In this document: piece after piece, positions 40,782 to 50,171 of the stretch
How positions within the stretch are numbered: position 1 is the first letter of the stretch
Layout: every line of letters starts with the position of its first letter
From: G013214665 sp964649815
GTDB lineage: Bacteria > Pseudomonadota > Alphaproteobacteria > Rhodobacterales > Rhodobacteraceae
Direction of reading: 5' to 3'
DNA length: 64,000 bases
NCBI GenBank assembly: GCA_964649815.1
Contig: CAZYQC010000003.1
Location: forward strand, 44,838-108,837
Translations under genes and position numbers: made by a program
The notes under the pieces: generated by a model
Databases searched by the model: none
Seen by the model: only the letters and a program-made list of their open reading frames with translations
Told to the model about the DNA's origin: nothing

Positions 40782-42073
40782 GTGGCCCGTGCGGTCTTGC
40801 GCTCTTGGCCCGCGATCCACACCGCCGCCACGGCCCGGTCGTCGCCCATCATCACTGTGGGAAAGACACGTTCCCAGATGTCTTCGGCGCGCGCGGCGCG
40901 TTGTGCGATGGCGGGTGTCGAGGCGAGGTCGAGCACCGTCAGATCGGCGGCATATCCTGCCTCGATCCGCCCAAGCTCTGCGCCTTGGTGCGAGGCGCGG
41001 GCTGATCCTTCGGTGGCCAACCACAAAAGCTGTGACGGATGCAGCGCATTTCCCCGCAATTGCGCGACCTCATAGGCCGCGGCCATCGTGCGCAGCATCG
41101 AAAAAGAAGACCCGCCGCCGGTGTCGGTTGCGAGGCCCACACGCATGCGCTTTGTCAGTCCGGCCATGTCAAAAAGGCCAGATCCGATAAAGGTGTTGGA
41201 CGTCGGGCAATGGACCACGGCGGCGCCAACCTCGCTCAGCCGGTCGATTTCGCGGGGGGCGAGGTGGATGGCATGGCCATAGACCCCCCGTTGCCCCAAA
41301 AGGCCAAAGGCTTCGTAGGTGTCGAGGTAATCGCGCGCTTGCGGATAAAGGGTTTTCACCCATTCGATTTCGTCAAGCTGTTCGCTGATATGGGTTTGCA
41401 TCAGGGCGTCGGGCCGCTCGGCCCATAGCGCGCCCAGGGCGCGCAATTGCGCTTCGCTGGATGTGGGCGAAAAACGTGGCGTGATGGCATAGCGCGCGCG
41501 CCCGCGGCCATGCCAGCGATCCAGCAAGGCTTTGCTGTCGTCATAGGCCGATTGCGCCGTGTCGCGGAGATCGGCGGGCGCGGTGTCGCGGTCCATGCAG
41601 GTCTTGCCTGCAACGACAGCCATGTCGCGCGCCTCTGCGGCCTCAAAGATCGCATCGACGCTTTGCGGATGGATGGTGCAATAGCTTGCCACGCTGGTGG
41701 TGCCATGCGCGATGACCAGATCGAGGTATCGCGCCGCCGTCGCCTGGGCGTAATCGGCATCGCCAAAGCGCGCCTCTTCGGGAAAGGTGTAGCTGTTCAA
41801 CCAATCGATCAGACGTTTGCCCCAGCTGGCGATGATGCCCGTTTGCGGGTAATGCACATGCGCATCCACAAAGCCCGGACAGATCAGCCCGTTTGGATAG
41901 GCGTGGTGCGTGGCACCGGGTGTCGCGACACGCGCGGCTGGCCCCACGGCCGCGATCCGGCCATCACGGATCAGAACGCCGCTTTCTTCGATCCAAACGG
42001 CCTCCGACCAGGGGGTCGTGAAAGGATCGCCTGCAAAGCGTAATGTCGGTCCGGTTAACAGAATATCGCCCAT
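40778..42073 (-). CDS. guaD: Guanine deaminase
   Basis: 431 residues, the usual size. Amidohydrolase metal motif CPGFVDAHVHYPQTGIIASWG, LMQTHISEQLDE, HAIHLAPREID with the metal His, and LATDTGGGSSFSM with the late Asp are all typical of guanine deaminase. It converts guanine to xanthine and ammonia in purine salvage or nitrogen use. It starts a three-gene overlapping unit with the deacetylase-like and acetyltransferase-like genes and is divergent from mgtE. Confidence 0.93.
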   Translation of the reverse strand: MGDILLTGPTLRFAGDPFTTPWSEAVWIEESGVLIRDGRIAAVGPAARVATPGATHHAYPNGLICPGFVDAHVHYPQTGIIASWGKRLIDWLNSYTFPEEARFGDADYAQATAARYLDLVIAHGTTSVASYCTIHPQSVDAIFEAAEARDMAVVAGKTCMDRDTAPADLRDTAQSAYDDSKALLDRWHGRGRARYAITPRFSPTSSEAQLRALGALWAERPDALMQTHISEQLDEIEWVKTLYPQARDYLDTYEAFGLLGQRGVYGHAIHLAPREIDRLSEVGAAVVHCPTSNTFIGSGLFDMAGLTKRMRVGLATDTGGGSSFSMLRTMAAAYEVAQLRGNALHPSQLLWLATEGSARASHQGAELGRIEAGYAADLTVLDLASTPAIAQRAARAEDIWERVFPTVMMGDDRAVAAVWIAGQERKTARAT

Positions 42074-42181
42074 ATCGTCTTATGGCCGTGCTTGGCGCTG
42101 GATACCAGTGATTGCGGGCGTTTACCTTGCGCGGTCTGCGGCGTATGACAAAGAGAGACGCAGGCAGGACAAGGGGGGGCA

Positions 42182-43588
42182 ATGTCGGAAGAAGCAGGCA
42201 CAACAACCGCCCCAGACGCAGAACTGGCAGAGGACAACGCCTATGCGCTTGAGCGCAAGGACGTAGCGGCCATCCTCTATGCGGTCGACATCGAAGATCG
42301 CGCACAGCTGTTGTCGCTTATGGATCCGCTGCACCCGGCGGACATTGCCGACTTGCTAGAGCAGATCAACGCGTTCGACCGCTCGCGCCTGATCCGGCTT
42401 TATGACAAGGAATTCGACGGTGATATCCTGTCAGAGCTGGACGAGAGCCTGCGCGAAGAGGTGATCGAAGTCCTCAGGCCGCAGGTTCTGGCCGAGGCGG
42501 TGCGCGACCTGGACAGTGATGATGTCGTGGACCTGGTCGAAGACCTCGAGGCGCCGCAGGTCGAGGCCATTCTGGACGTTCTCGAAGACGCAGATCGCGC
42601 GGCGGTCGAGCAGGCGCTGAGCTACCCGGAATATTCCGCAGGCCGCTTGATGCAGCGCGAGGTCGTCATGGCGCCCGAGCATTGGAATGTCGGTGACGCG
42701 ATTGATCATCTGCGCAGCACCGAAGAAAAAGACCTGCCGACGCAATTCTATCACCTGACGTTGGTTGATCCGCGATTGCATCCCGTCGGCAATGTCACCT
42801 TGGGCAAGCTGATGCGATCGCGCAGAGATGTGCCGTTGCAGGATTTGGTCGAAGAGACGTTTCAGACCATCCCAGCCAGTCAGGACGAAGGCGATGTGGC
42901 TTATGCGTTCAACCAATACCACCTGATTTCCGCGCCGGTCGTCGATGACGAAGGACGGCTGATCGGTCAGATCACCATCGACGACGCGATGGCCGTGCTG
43001 GATGAAGAGCACGAAGAGGATATCCTGCGCCTTGCTGGAGTTGGCGAAGAAAGCTCGTTGAGTGACAACATTCTGACGACCACGCGACAGCGTGTGCCGT
43101 GGTTGGCGGTCAATCTCGTGACCTCGATCCTGGCGTCGCTGGTCATTGCGCAATTCGACGCCGCCATCGCGCAGATCGTGGCGTTGGCGGTGTTGATGCC
43201 CATCGTCGCCTCGATGGGGGGCAATGCGGGCACGCAATCGCTGACCGTTGCGGTGCGGGCCATTGCGACAAAGGATTTGACCGGGTCAAACGTGTGGCGC
43301 GTCATTTGGCGCGAGGTTGCCGTTGGCTTGATCAACGGGGCCATTTTCGCCGTCGTCATGGGAATTGTCGGGCTTTTGTGGTTTGGCTCGCCCGCGCTGG
43401 GCTATGTGATCGCGGCGGCGATGGTTGTGAACATGATCGTCGCGGGCTTTGCGGGAACGGTGATCCCGGTTGTGCTGGATCGCATCGGGATCGATCCGGC
43501 TTTGGCCTCTGGCGCTTTTGTCACGACGGTGACAGATGTCGTCGGGTTCTTTGCCTTTTTGGGCTTGGCCGCAATGGTGTTGCTATGA
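42182..43588 (+). CDS. mgtE: Magnesium transporter MgtE
   Basis: 468 residues. An N-domain of helical repeats (LMDPLHPADIADLLEQI) is followed by a CBS pair (about residues 150-270, QYHLISAPVVDDEGRLIG) and five membrane helices (from WLAVNLVTSILASL) with the pore segment MPIVASMGGNAGTQSL. In the family, cytosolic Mg2+ binds between the CBS and N domains and closes the channel. The start ATG follows AAGGGGGGG. It overlaps the folate gene by four bases. I see no leader RNA structure of the M-box kind in the 108-bp gap before it. Confidence 0.93.
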   Translation: MSEEAGTTTAPDAELAEDNAYALERKDVAAILYAVDIEDRAQLLSLMDPLHPADIADLLEQINAFDRSRLIRLYDKEFDGDILSELDESLREEVIEVLRPQVLAEAVRDLDSDDVVDLVEDLEAPQVEAILDVLEDADRAAVEQALSYPEYSAGRLMQREVVMAPEHWNVGDAIDHLRSTEEKDLPTQFYHLTLVDPRLHPVGNVTLGKLMRSRRDVPLQDLVEETFQTIPASQDEGDVAYAFNQYHLISAPVVDDEGRLIGQITIDDAMAVLDEEHEEDILRLAGVGEESSLSDNILTTTRQRVPWLAVNLVTSILASLVIAQFDAAIAQIVALAVLMPIVASMGGNAGTQSLTVAVRAIATKDLTGSNVWRVIWREVAVGLINGAIFAVVMGIVGLLWFGSPALGYVIAAAMVVNMIVAGFAGTVIPVVLDRIGIDPALASGAFVTTVTDVVGFFAFLGLAAMVLL

Positions 43589-44142
43589 CCGACCTTTCAG
43601 AGATCAAGGCGCTGGCGCGCAAATCCGCCTTTGCGCGGCGCAAGGCGGCCCATGCCGCGGATGTCGCGGCAGGGGCGGCGCATCTGTCCGAAGTTTTGGC
43701 CGGATACAGGGGCGTGCCCCTTGCGGGATACATGCCCATCCGAACCGAGATCGACCCATTGCCCGCGATGGCCGAAGCGGCTGCGCATGGGCCTGTGGGC
43801 GTGCCAGTGATTGCGGCAGCTGGCCTGCCGCTCGACTTTTCGCGCTGGACGCCGGATGGCGCTTTGCGCGAAGGCCCCTTTGGTGCGCAAGTGCCCGAGG
43901 TCGACGATTTCTTTGAGCCCGAAATCCTGATCGTCCCGCTTGTCGCGTTTTCGCGCGACGGGGGGCGGTTGGGGTATGGTGGCGGCTTTTATGACCGAAC
44001 GCTGGAACGCTTGCGCGCGCGGCGGGCGACGCTGGCCATCGGGTTTGCCTATGCCGCGCAAGAAGCCGATGATTTGCCGTTAGAGCCCACGGATCAGACT
44101 TTGGATATGATCGTGACCGAGCAGGGAATTTTGCGAGGATGA
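43585..44142 (+). CDS. 5-formyltetrahydrofolate cyclo-ligase
   Basis: 185 residues. The ATP/substrate segments SAFARRKAAHAADVA, GYMPIRTEIDPLPAM, DILIVPL-like EILIVPLVAFSRDGGRLGYG and GGFYDRTLERL are in the family order. It turns 5-formyl-THF into 5,10-methenyl-THF with ATP, recycling the stable formyl form. It overlaps mgtE by ATGA upstream and the GST-like gene by ATGA downstream, forming a three-gene unit. Confidence 0.93.
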   Translation: MTDLSEIKALARKSAFARRKAAHAADVAAGAAHLSEVLAGYRGVPLAGYMPIRTEIDPLPAMAEAAAHGPVGVPVIAAAGLPLDFSRWTPDGALREGPFGAQVPEVDDFFEPEILIVPLVAFSRDGGRLGYGGGFYDRTLERLRARRATLAIGFAYAAQEADDLPLEPTDQTLDMIVTEQGILRG

Positions 44143-44810
44143 GCGCAGCCAAGCCAGATGACGCCGACGTTCTTCTGCACGGTTTCAGCCTGAGCGTTTA
44201 TGTGCGCATCGCGCGGATGACCTTGGCGGAAAAGGGCGTCGCCTATTCTTTGCAAGCGGTGAACCCGTTCGCTCCGCTTCCCGACGGCTATACGGATCTG
44301 CATCCGTTTGGGCGGGTGCCCGTGTTAGAGCATGGCAGTTTTCCGTTGCACGAGACGGGTGCGATTGTGCGCTATATTGACCGCGCCTTTGCCGGTCCGT
44401 CCTTGGTGCCAACCGCACCGCAAGAGGCCGCGCGCGTGGATCAGGTGATCGCGATCACGGACAATTACGCATATTGGCCGCTTGTCCGGCAGGTCTTTAC
44501 GCAATCGGTGATGCAACCGCTTTTGGGTGCGTCCCCTGACGCAGCAGAGATCGAGGCCGGATTGACCGAGGCCGCCCGCGTGCTTGGCGCGTTGGAGCGG
44601 TTGTTTGCAGAAACGCCGGTGCTTGCCAACGCAGCGCCGACGCTCGCGACATGCTATCTGGCGCCCATGATTGCGTATTTTGTTCAGGCCGCCGAAGGGC
44701 GCGCAGAATTAGAGCGGCATTCCGCACTCTGGGCCTGGTGGAATGCGGTCAAAGATCGGCCAAGTCTGGTCAACTCTGCGCCCGACTTCACGAGCCTGGG
44801 CCGCAGCTAG
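44139..44810 (+). CDS. Glutathione S-transferase family protein
   Basis: 223 residues. A thioredoxin-like N-terminal domain (LLHGFSLSVYVRIARMTLAEKG, then FGRVPVLEHG with cis-Pro and LHETGAIVRYID with the Glu-Thr glutathione contact) joins a helical C-terminal domain. It probably conjugates or reduces with glutathione in the cytoplasm. It ends the mgtE-5-FCL-GST unit and is followed by a 301-bp region without a protein gene. Confidence 0.9.
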   Translation: MSAAKPDDADVLLHGFSLSVYVRIARMTLAEKGVAYSLQAVNPFAPLPDGYTDLHPFGRVPVLEHGSFPLHETGAIVRYIDRAFAGPSLVPTAPQEAARVDQVIAITDNYAYWPLVRQVFTQSVMQPLLGASPDAAEIEAGLTEAARVLGALERLFAETPVLANAAPTLATCYLAPMIAYFVQAAEGRAELERHSALWAWWNAVKDRPSLVNSAPDFTSLGRS

Positions 44811-45111
44811 GACAGGTCAGCGGAAACGGCCCGCCCGATGGTCCATCGGCGAGCTGCTCTTTCGTGATCTATAGCTGTAAATGTCAGGTCTGCGGCGCCG
44901 CAAGCGACAGCTGATGTCATTCGGACCGAAATCCGAACCCGTCATCGCGCGATGGACGTAAAGCGGACACATCCGCCCCATAGGCCATCTTCCTGAAGAT
45001 GCGAGGCGCGTGTGGCGCCCCGCGTGGTACCGAGGCCGGGTTTTAGGCCCCGCATCTTAGCAAGGTCTGAACGCTGCGTACGCAGCCCCCCGTATTCGGG
45101 CGGTGTCAGGA
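44811..45111. other. Gene-free region with a series of hairpins, candidate structured RNA
   Basis: No protein gene is seen. Several perfect stems occur: CCGATG/CATCGG (44835-44849), the palindrome CATCGCGCGATG (44943-44954), GCGGA-CACA-TCCGC (44963-44976), the long closing stem AAGATGCG/CGCATCTT (44996-45003 with 45051-45058) and the palindrome GCTGCGTACGCAGC (45073-45086). The last, with CCCGTATTCGGG nearby, could end transaldolase transcription on the minus strand. The remainder may be a small RNA or the remains of a gene; I find no match to 6S RNA, tmRNA or SRP RNA features. Confidence 0.4.
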
Positions 45112-45765
45112 TCAGACGATCTTGATCCCGGCGTCGGCCGCATCCTTCAAAAAGGTGGCCAGCCCCTTGTCGGTGAGCGGGTGCGCAGCAAGCTTTTTGA
45201 TCACGTCGGGCGGCGCTGTCATCACGTCTGCACCGATGCGCGCACTTTCCAGAACGTGATTGACCGTGCGGATCGAGGCCGCAAGGATCTGTGTCTCGTA
45301 CCCGTAGTTGTCATAGATCGTGCGGATGTCTTCGATCAGGTCCATACCGTCGAGATTGATGTCGTCCAGACGCCCGATGAAGGGCGAGATGAACGTGGCT
45401 CCGGCCTTGGCGGCCAAAAGCGCCTGGTTGGCGGAAAAGCACAGGGTGACGTTGACCATCGTGCCTTCGCCAGTCAGCACTTTGCAGGCTTTGAGGCCAT
45501 CCCATGTCAGTGGAAGCTTGACGGTGATGTTCTCTGCGATTTCAGCCAATTTGCGGCCTTCGGCGATCATGGCGTCGGATTCTGTCGCGACGACCTCTGC
45601 GCTCACTGGGCCTGCAACGAGATCACAGATCTCCTTGGTGACTTCGAGAATGTCGCGACCGGATTTTTTGATCAATGAGGGGTTGGTTGTGACGCCATCC
45701 ACCATGCCCAAGTCATTGAGTTCTGCGATCGCGTCGATTTCGGCGGTGTCGACGAAGAATTTCAT
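45112..45765 (-). CDS. tal: Transaldolase (small FSA/TalC-type)
   Basis: 217 residues from the ATG at 45765 with an AGGAG site. MKFFVDTAEIDAI, GVTTNPSLIKKSG, VKLPLTWDGLKA (the Schiff-base Lys in the family lies in this VKxP segment) and FISPFIGRLDDI are diagnostic. It moves a three-carbon unit between sugar phosphates in the pentose phosphate pathway. The short class also includes fructose-6-phosphate aldolase; which activity dominates cannot be told. It is divergent from priA. Confidence 0.94.
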   Translation of the reverse strand: MKFFVDTAEIDAIAELNDLGMVDGVTTNPSLIKKSGRDILEVTKEICDLVAGPVSAEVVATESDAMIAEGRKLAEIAENITVKLPLTWDGLKACKVLTGEGTMVNVTLCFSANQALLAAKAGATFISPFIGRLDDINLDGMDLIEDIRTIYDNYGYETQILAASIRTVNHVLESARIGADVMTAPPDVIKKLAAHPLTDKGLATFLKDAADAGIKIV

Positions 45766-45815
45766 AAGGCGCTCCTGATGCCTGGGGTTCAACTTGGCTT
45801 CGCTTTACCCCATGC

Positions 45816-48047
45816 TTGGGGCAACTGAAACCTCTGGATCGTCGCTGTCCCTTGGATCTTGCCGAATTCTACGATGAAGGCACGCTGATTGCCGTGCTCA
45901 CCACGCAGCCGCTGGACCGGACGCTGGATTACAAAGCGCCCGAAGGCGGATGCCATCTTGGCGCCTTTGTCGAAGTGCCGCTGGGCCCGCGCAAGGTGTT
46001 GGGCGTGGTATGGGGGCCGGGACGGGGGGATTTCGACCGGGCCAAAATCCGCGCGGCCTATCGCGTGCTGGACGCGGCGCCCATGCGTCTGGAGATGCGG
46101 CAATTCCTAGAGCGTGCGGCGGCCTATACGTTGACGCCGATGCCGGCCATGTTGCGGCTGGCCACGCGCGCGCCGGGTTTGGGTGATCCGCCCTCGATGC
46201 GGCGCATTTACCGGCGCGGCGATGACGCGCCCGACCGCATGACCGATGCGCGCCGGCGCGTGTTGGAGACGTTGCGCGACTATGGCGATCTGTCCTTCAC
46301 GCTGCGGGAATTGTCCGAGATGGCGGGGGTGACATCTTCGGTGGTCAAAGGCTTGGTCAAGCAAGGGGCAGTGCGCGAAGAAGACAGCCCCCGCGATATG
46401 CCCTTTGCACGGTTGAACCCGGATCGACCGGGCAAAGATCTGACCGAGGATCAGACCCAGGCCGTTGGCCATCTGACGTCAGCCATTCAAACGGGGCGCT
46501 ATGGAACGACGCTGCTGCGCGGGGTGACGGGGTCTGGCAAGACCGAGGTTTACCTTGAGGCGGTCGCAGCAGCTTTGCGACAAGGGCAACAAGCTTTGGT
46601 CTTGCTGCCCGAGATCGCGCTGACGGCCGAGTTTCTCAAACGGGTGGAGGCGCGTTTTGGCGCGCGGCCCGCCGAATGGCATTCCGGCGCCACGATGACC
46701 GAGCGTCGGCGCGTTTGGCGGATGGTGGGCACCGGGCAGGCGCAATTGGTGATCGGTGCACGCTCGGCGCTGTTTCTGCCGTATCAGAACCTGGGTCTGA
46801 TCGTCGTCGATGAAGAGCATGACACATCCTACAAGCAAGAGGACGGAGTGCTGTATAATGCGCGCGATATGGCCGTCTTGCGCGCTGCCTTGTGTGATGC
46901 TCAGGTCGTCCTGGCGTCGGCGACGCCCTCTTTGGAAAGCTGGGCCAATGCAGAAAGCGGAAAGTACACGCGCCTGGATCTGACCGCGCGTTTTGGCACG
47001 GCCGTTCTGCCCGAGATGAAGGCCATCGACATGCGCGCCGAAACCTTAGAGGCGGGGCGCTGGATATCGCCGACGCTGGCGGGCGCGGTCACCCAGCGGA
47101 TCGCGGCGGGCGAGCAGGCGTTGCTCTTTTTGAACCGGCGCGGCTATGCGCCCACGACGTTGTGTCGGGCGTGCGGACATCAAATCGGGTGCCATCAATG
47201 CGATGCGCGCATGGTCGAACATCGGTTTCTGAAACGATTGATGTGCCACCAATGCGGCGAGACGGCTCCGATGCCGACGGTTTGCCCGTCTTGCGGGGCC
47301 GAGGGGCGTTTGTCGCCCATTGGACCCGGCGTAGAGCGTTTGGCCGAAGAGGCCGCGGCGGTCTTCCCCGAGGCCCGTGTGGCGGTGCTGAGCTCGGACC
47401 TGTTCGGCAGCACCCGCGCGCTGAAGGCCGAGATCGAAAGCATCGCCGAAGGTGGCGCGGATATCGTGATCGGCACGCAGATGGTGGCCAAGGGGCACAA
47501 CTTTCCCAACCTCACGCTGGTTGGGGTGATTGATGCGGATCTGGGCCTGCAAGGATCGGACCTGCGCGCAGCCGAGCGGACCTTTCAGCTTATGCGGCAG
47601 GTGTCCGGCCGCGCTGGGCGGGCCGAGAAACCGGGCCTGGCGCTGTTGCAGACCTATCAGCCGGACCATGCGGTCATTCGGGGCATTCTTGGCGGCGACG
47701 AAGAAGGTTTTTGGCGGGCCGAAGCGCGGGAACGCGAGGCCGCAGGCGTGCCGCCTTATGGCCGAATGGCTGGCATCATCCTAAGCGGCACTGACGTGGC
47801 GCAGGTGTTTGATCTGGCAAATCGCCTCGCCCGGGCCACGCGGCCTTTGCAAAGCGTCAACGCCGAGGTCTTTGGCCCGGCGCCTGCGCCCATTGCCCGG
47901 GTGCGCGGCAGACATCGCGTGCGCTTGCTGGTCAAGGCGGCAAAAGGCGTGGCCTTGCAAAAAGCCATTGCCGCCTGGATCGGGCAAGTTCAGGTGAAAG
48001 GTGATCTGCGGCTGAGCGTCGATATCGATCCTCAAAGCTTTTATTGA
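45816..48047 (+). CDS. priA: Primosomal protein N' (replication restart helicase)
   Basis: 743 residues. An N-terminal DNA-binding domain (TLIAVLTTQPLDRTLDY, VEVPLGPRKVLGVVWG) is followed by Walker A GVTGSGKTEVYL (about residue 238), LPEIALT, DEEH in VVDEEHDTSYKQEDG, and the double zinc segment CRACGHQIGCHQC to CHQCGETAPMPTVCPSCG. It loads the replisome at stalled forks. The start is unclear: TTG at 45816 gives the full frame, but a TTG about 11 codons on (LDLAEFYDEG) or similar would match homologues better. Confidence 0.95.
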   Translation: MGQLKPLDRRCPLDLAEFYDEGTLIAVLTTQPLDRTLDYKAPEGGCHLGAFVEVPLGPRKVLGVVWGPGRGDFDRAKIRAAYRVLDAAPMRLEMRQFLERAAAYTLTPMPAMLRLATRAPGLGDPPSMRRIYRRGDDAPDRMTDARRRVLETLRDYGDLSFTLRELSEMAGVTSSVVKGLVKQGAVREEDSPRDMPFARLNPDRPGKDLTEDQTQAVGHLTSAIQTGRYGTTLLRGVTGSGKTEVYLEAVAAALRQGQQALVLLPEIALTAEFLKRVEARFGARPAEWHSGATMTERRRVWRMVGTGQAQLVIGARSALFLPYQNLGLIVVDEEHDTSYKQEDGVLYNARDMAVLRAALCDAQVVLASATPSLESWANAESGKYTRLDLTARFGTAVLPEMKAIDMRAETLEAGRWISPTLAGAVTQRIAAGEQALLFLNRRGYAPTTLCRACGHQIGCHQCDARMVEHRFLKRLMCHQCGETAPMPTVCPSCGAEGRLSPIGPGVERLAEEAAAVFPEARVAVLSSDLFGSTRALKAEIESIAEGGADIVIGTQMVAKGHNFPNLTLVGVIDADLGLQGSDLRAAERTFQLMRQVSGRAGRAEKPGLALLQTYQPDHAVIRGILGGDEEGFWRAEAREREAAGVPPYGRMAGIILSGTDVAQVFDLANRLARATRPLQSVNAEVFGPAPAPIARVRGRHRVRLLVKAAKGVALQKAIAAWIGQVQVKGDLRLSVDIDPQSFY

Positions 48048-48124
48048 ACTCAATTTGATCCTTAACGCGCGATCAAGGTTCCGGTCTTAGCTCTGACCTG
48101 ACCAATCACGTGAGGGAACGTACC

Positions 48125-48832
48125 GTGGGATCGGTTCACACTTTCAAACCGCAAGACCTGGGCAGGGATCAGGCCACGCAGGCACAGATCAGAGAGTTTG
48201 AGAACTTTGTCGCCTTTGCCGCGCATGATCTGCGCGCGCCCATTGGCCAAATGCAAAGCTTGGTTACGCTGTTGCGGCAGGATTTTGTCGATATGGGCGA
48301 TGGCAAGATCGAGGTTTTGGGCCATCTTGCCGATGTGGTCGAAACCTCGTTCCAGGTTCTCACGGACGTGCTTGATTACGCGCAGACCGCCCAAGATGCG
48401 ATGCCGCCCGAAGTTTTTGAGCTGGGTCCGCTTTGTGAGACGCAAAGGCGGATGCTGGATCGGCAGAACCGCTTGTCGCTGAGCTATCCGCAGATGCGAC
48501 TAAAGGCGGACCGGATCAGCTTGGGGATTGTCTTGCGCAACTTGATCGACAATGCGTTGCGCTATGCAGGTCGGGCGCATGTGTCAGTGGATATTGACCC
48601 GCGCCAGCTGGGCCCCGGCATGTTGCAGATTACGGTCACAGATGATGGCACCGGGTTTTCAGACCCGGCCACCGCTTTTGACTGGCGCCCCGGCGAGAGG
48701 CGCACCGGCGGTTACGGGCTGCGCGGCTTGAAACGATTGCTTGACGCGCGCGGCGGAGGCATCGCCGCCCTGCCGCCCCGCCAAGGGCAGGGGGCACATA
48801 TCGTTCTCCAATTCCCCGGCGTCATTCTCTAG
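48125..48832 (+). CDS. Orphan soluble sensor histidine kinase
   Basis: 235 residues from a GTG at 48125 with GAGGGA 8 nt before it; an earlier GTG at 48110 is weaker. HisKA H-box FVAFAAHDLRAPIGQM, N-box VLRNLIDNALRYAG, G1 DDGTGFSD and G2 GGYGLRGLKRLL are present. There is no membrane helix, PAS or GAF domain, so the input domain is almost missing (about 25 residues). No response regulator lies nearby. It could act on a partner coded elsewhere, perhaps as a phosphotransfer step. Confidence 0.85.
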   Translation: MGSVHTFKPQDLGRDQATQAQIREFENFVAFAAHDLRAPIGQMQSLVTLLRQDFVDMGDGKIEVLGHLADVVETSFQVLTDVLDYAQTAQDAMPPEVFELGPLCETQRRMLDRQNRLSLSYPQMRLKADRISLGIVLRNLIDNALRYAGRAHVSVDIDPRQLGPGMLQITVTDDGTGFSDPATAFDWRPGERRTGGYGLRGLKRLLDARGGGIAALPPRQGQGAHIVLQFPGVIL

Positions 48833-48937
48833 CCATCGCCCAAGGACAGACCGCCTGGGCCTTTGCGCAAAAAAGCAGACCGCGCTCTGCACACGTGAAC
48901 CTCGCTAAGCTGGGAAAAAGGGCGTAAGGGTCGTTGC

Positions 48938-50170
48938 ATGTTCAATCCCGTTCCCCTTGGCGAAGCACGGCGCTTTCCGATTTGGCGCAGGCCGCTGGTG
49001 CTGCTGTTTTTGATGGCTGTCGCGATGCCCATCGCCTTCAACACGTGGTACGCGCTTTTGAACAACTTCGTGGTCGAAGTTGCCGACTTTGATGGCGCCG
49101 ACATTGGCTTGTTGCACACGATCCGCGAAATCCCCGGGTTTTTGGCCGTCGGCGTGATTTTCATCATCATCTTTGTGCGCGAACAGGTCCTGGGGCTGGT
49201 GTCCTTGATCCTGCTTGGCGTTGCAACGGCGGTCACGGCCCAATTCCCGCAGATCCAAGGGATCATGATCCTCACGCTGCTGAGCTCGATTGGGTTTCAT
49301 TATTATGAAACGGTGAACCAATCGCTACAGCTGCAATGGTTGCCAAAAGACCGCGCACCGCAAATCTTGGGCTGGCTGCTGGCCGCGGGTTCGGCTGCCA
49401 CATTCGCGGTCTATCTCGTCATTCTGGTTTTGTGGGAGCCTTTGGGCCTGACCTACAACATCGTCTATATGGTCGGCGGTGGGATCACCGCAGTGATCGC
49501 GCTTTTTGCTTTGCTTGCCTACCCCCAATTCGAAGCGCCCACACCGCAGATCAAAAAGATGATCCTGCGCAGGCGCTATTGGCTGTATTACGCCTTGCAG
49601 TTCATGTCGGGCGCGCGGCGGCAGATCTTTATGGTTTTTGCCGCGTTCATGATGGTTGAGAAGTTCGGCTTTCAAGTGCATGAATTGACGGCACTTTATC
49701 TGATCAACCTTGTCGTCAATATCCTGGTGGCACCCGTGCTGGGCCGCATCGTTCAACATTTCGGAGAGCGAACGGCGCTTTGTGTTGAATACGTCGGGCT
49801 TGTCCTGATTTTCCTGGCCTATGGCGGCGTTTATTTCATGGGGTGGGGGTTGATGATTGCGGCAGCGCTTTATGTGCTGGATCATATCTTCTTTGGGCTC
49901 GCACTCGCGTTGAAAACCTATTTCCAAAAGATCGCCGATCCGGCCGATATCGCGCCCACCGCGGCGGTCGCCTTTACGATCAACCACATCGCCGCTGTCG
50001 CATTGCCTGCGCCTTTGGGTCTTTTGTGGCTTGTCTCTCCGGGGGCGGTCTTTTTCCTTGCAGCCGGGATGGCGGCCACGTCGCTGGGCCTGTCGCTGTT
50101 GATCCCACGCCACCCCGAACCGGGGCGCGAGACGATCTTGACGGGCGCAGCCCCCGCGCCGGCGGAATGA
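48938..50170 (+). CDS. Major facilitator superfamily transporter
   Basis: 410 residues with about twelve membrane helices. It begins MFNPVPLGEARRFPIWRRP and the first helix follows (LVLLFLMAVAMPIAFNTWYA). A loop with LQLQWLPKDRAPQILGWL and the later VLGRIVQHFGERTALCVEYV fit the MFS two-half layout. Substrate is not evident. The MATE gene starts one base past its stop, so the two are probably co-transcribed. Confidence 0.85.
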   Translation: MFNPVPLGEARRFPIWRRPLVLLFLMAVAMPIAFNTWYALLNNFVVEVADFDGADIGLLHTIREIPGFLAVGVIFIIIFVREQVLGLVSLILLGVATAVTAQFPQIQGIMILTLLSSIGFHYYETVNQSLQLQWLPKDRAPQILGWLLAAGSAATFAVYLVILVLWEPLGLTYNIVYMVGGGITAVIALFALLAYPQFEAPTPQIKKMILRRRYWLYYALQFMSGARRQIFMVFAAFMMVEKFGFQVHELTALYLINLVVNILVAPVLGRIVQHFGERTALCVEYVGLVLIFLAYGGVYFMGWGLMIAAALYVLDHIFFGLALALKTYFQKIADPADIAPTAAVAFTINHIAAVALPAPLGLLWLVSPGAVFFLAAGMAATSLGLSLLIPRHPEPGRETILTGAAPAPAE

Positions 50171-50171
50171 C

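Noticed and set aside
42074..42181. M-box type magnesium riboswitch before mgtE
   Set aside because: The gap is only 108 bp and shows no conserved M-box segments or terminator.
42431..43237. A minus-strand frame opposite mgtE
   Set aside because: Shadow of the MgtE coding sequence; no motif or start site.
44811..45111. 6S RNA, tmRNA or SRP RNA near the 5-FCL gene
   Set aside because: Gene order hinted at 6S RNA, but I see no central open bubble with long closing stem, no tRNA-like ends and no SRP loop; kept only as an unknown structured region.
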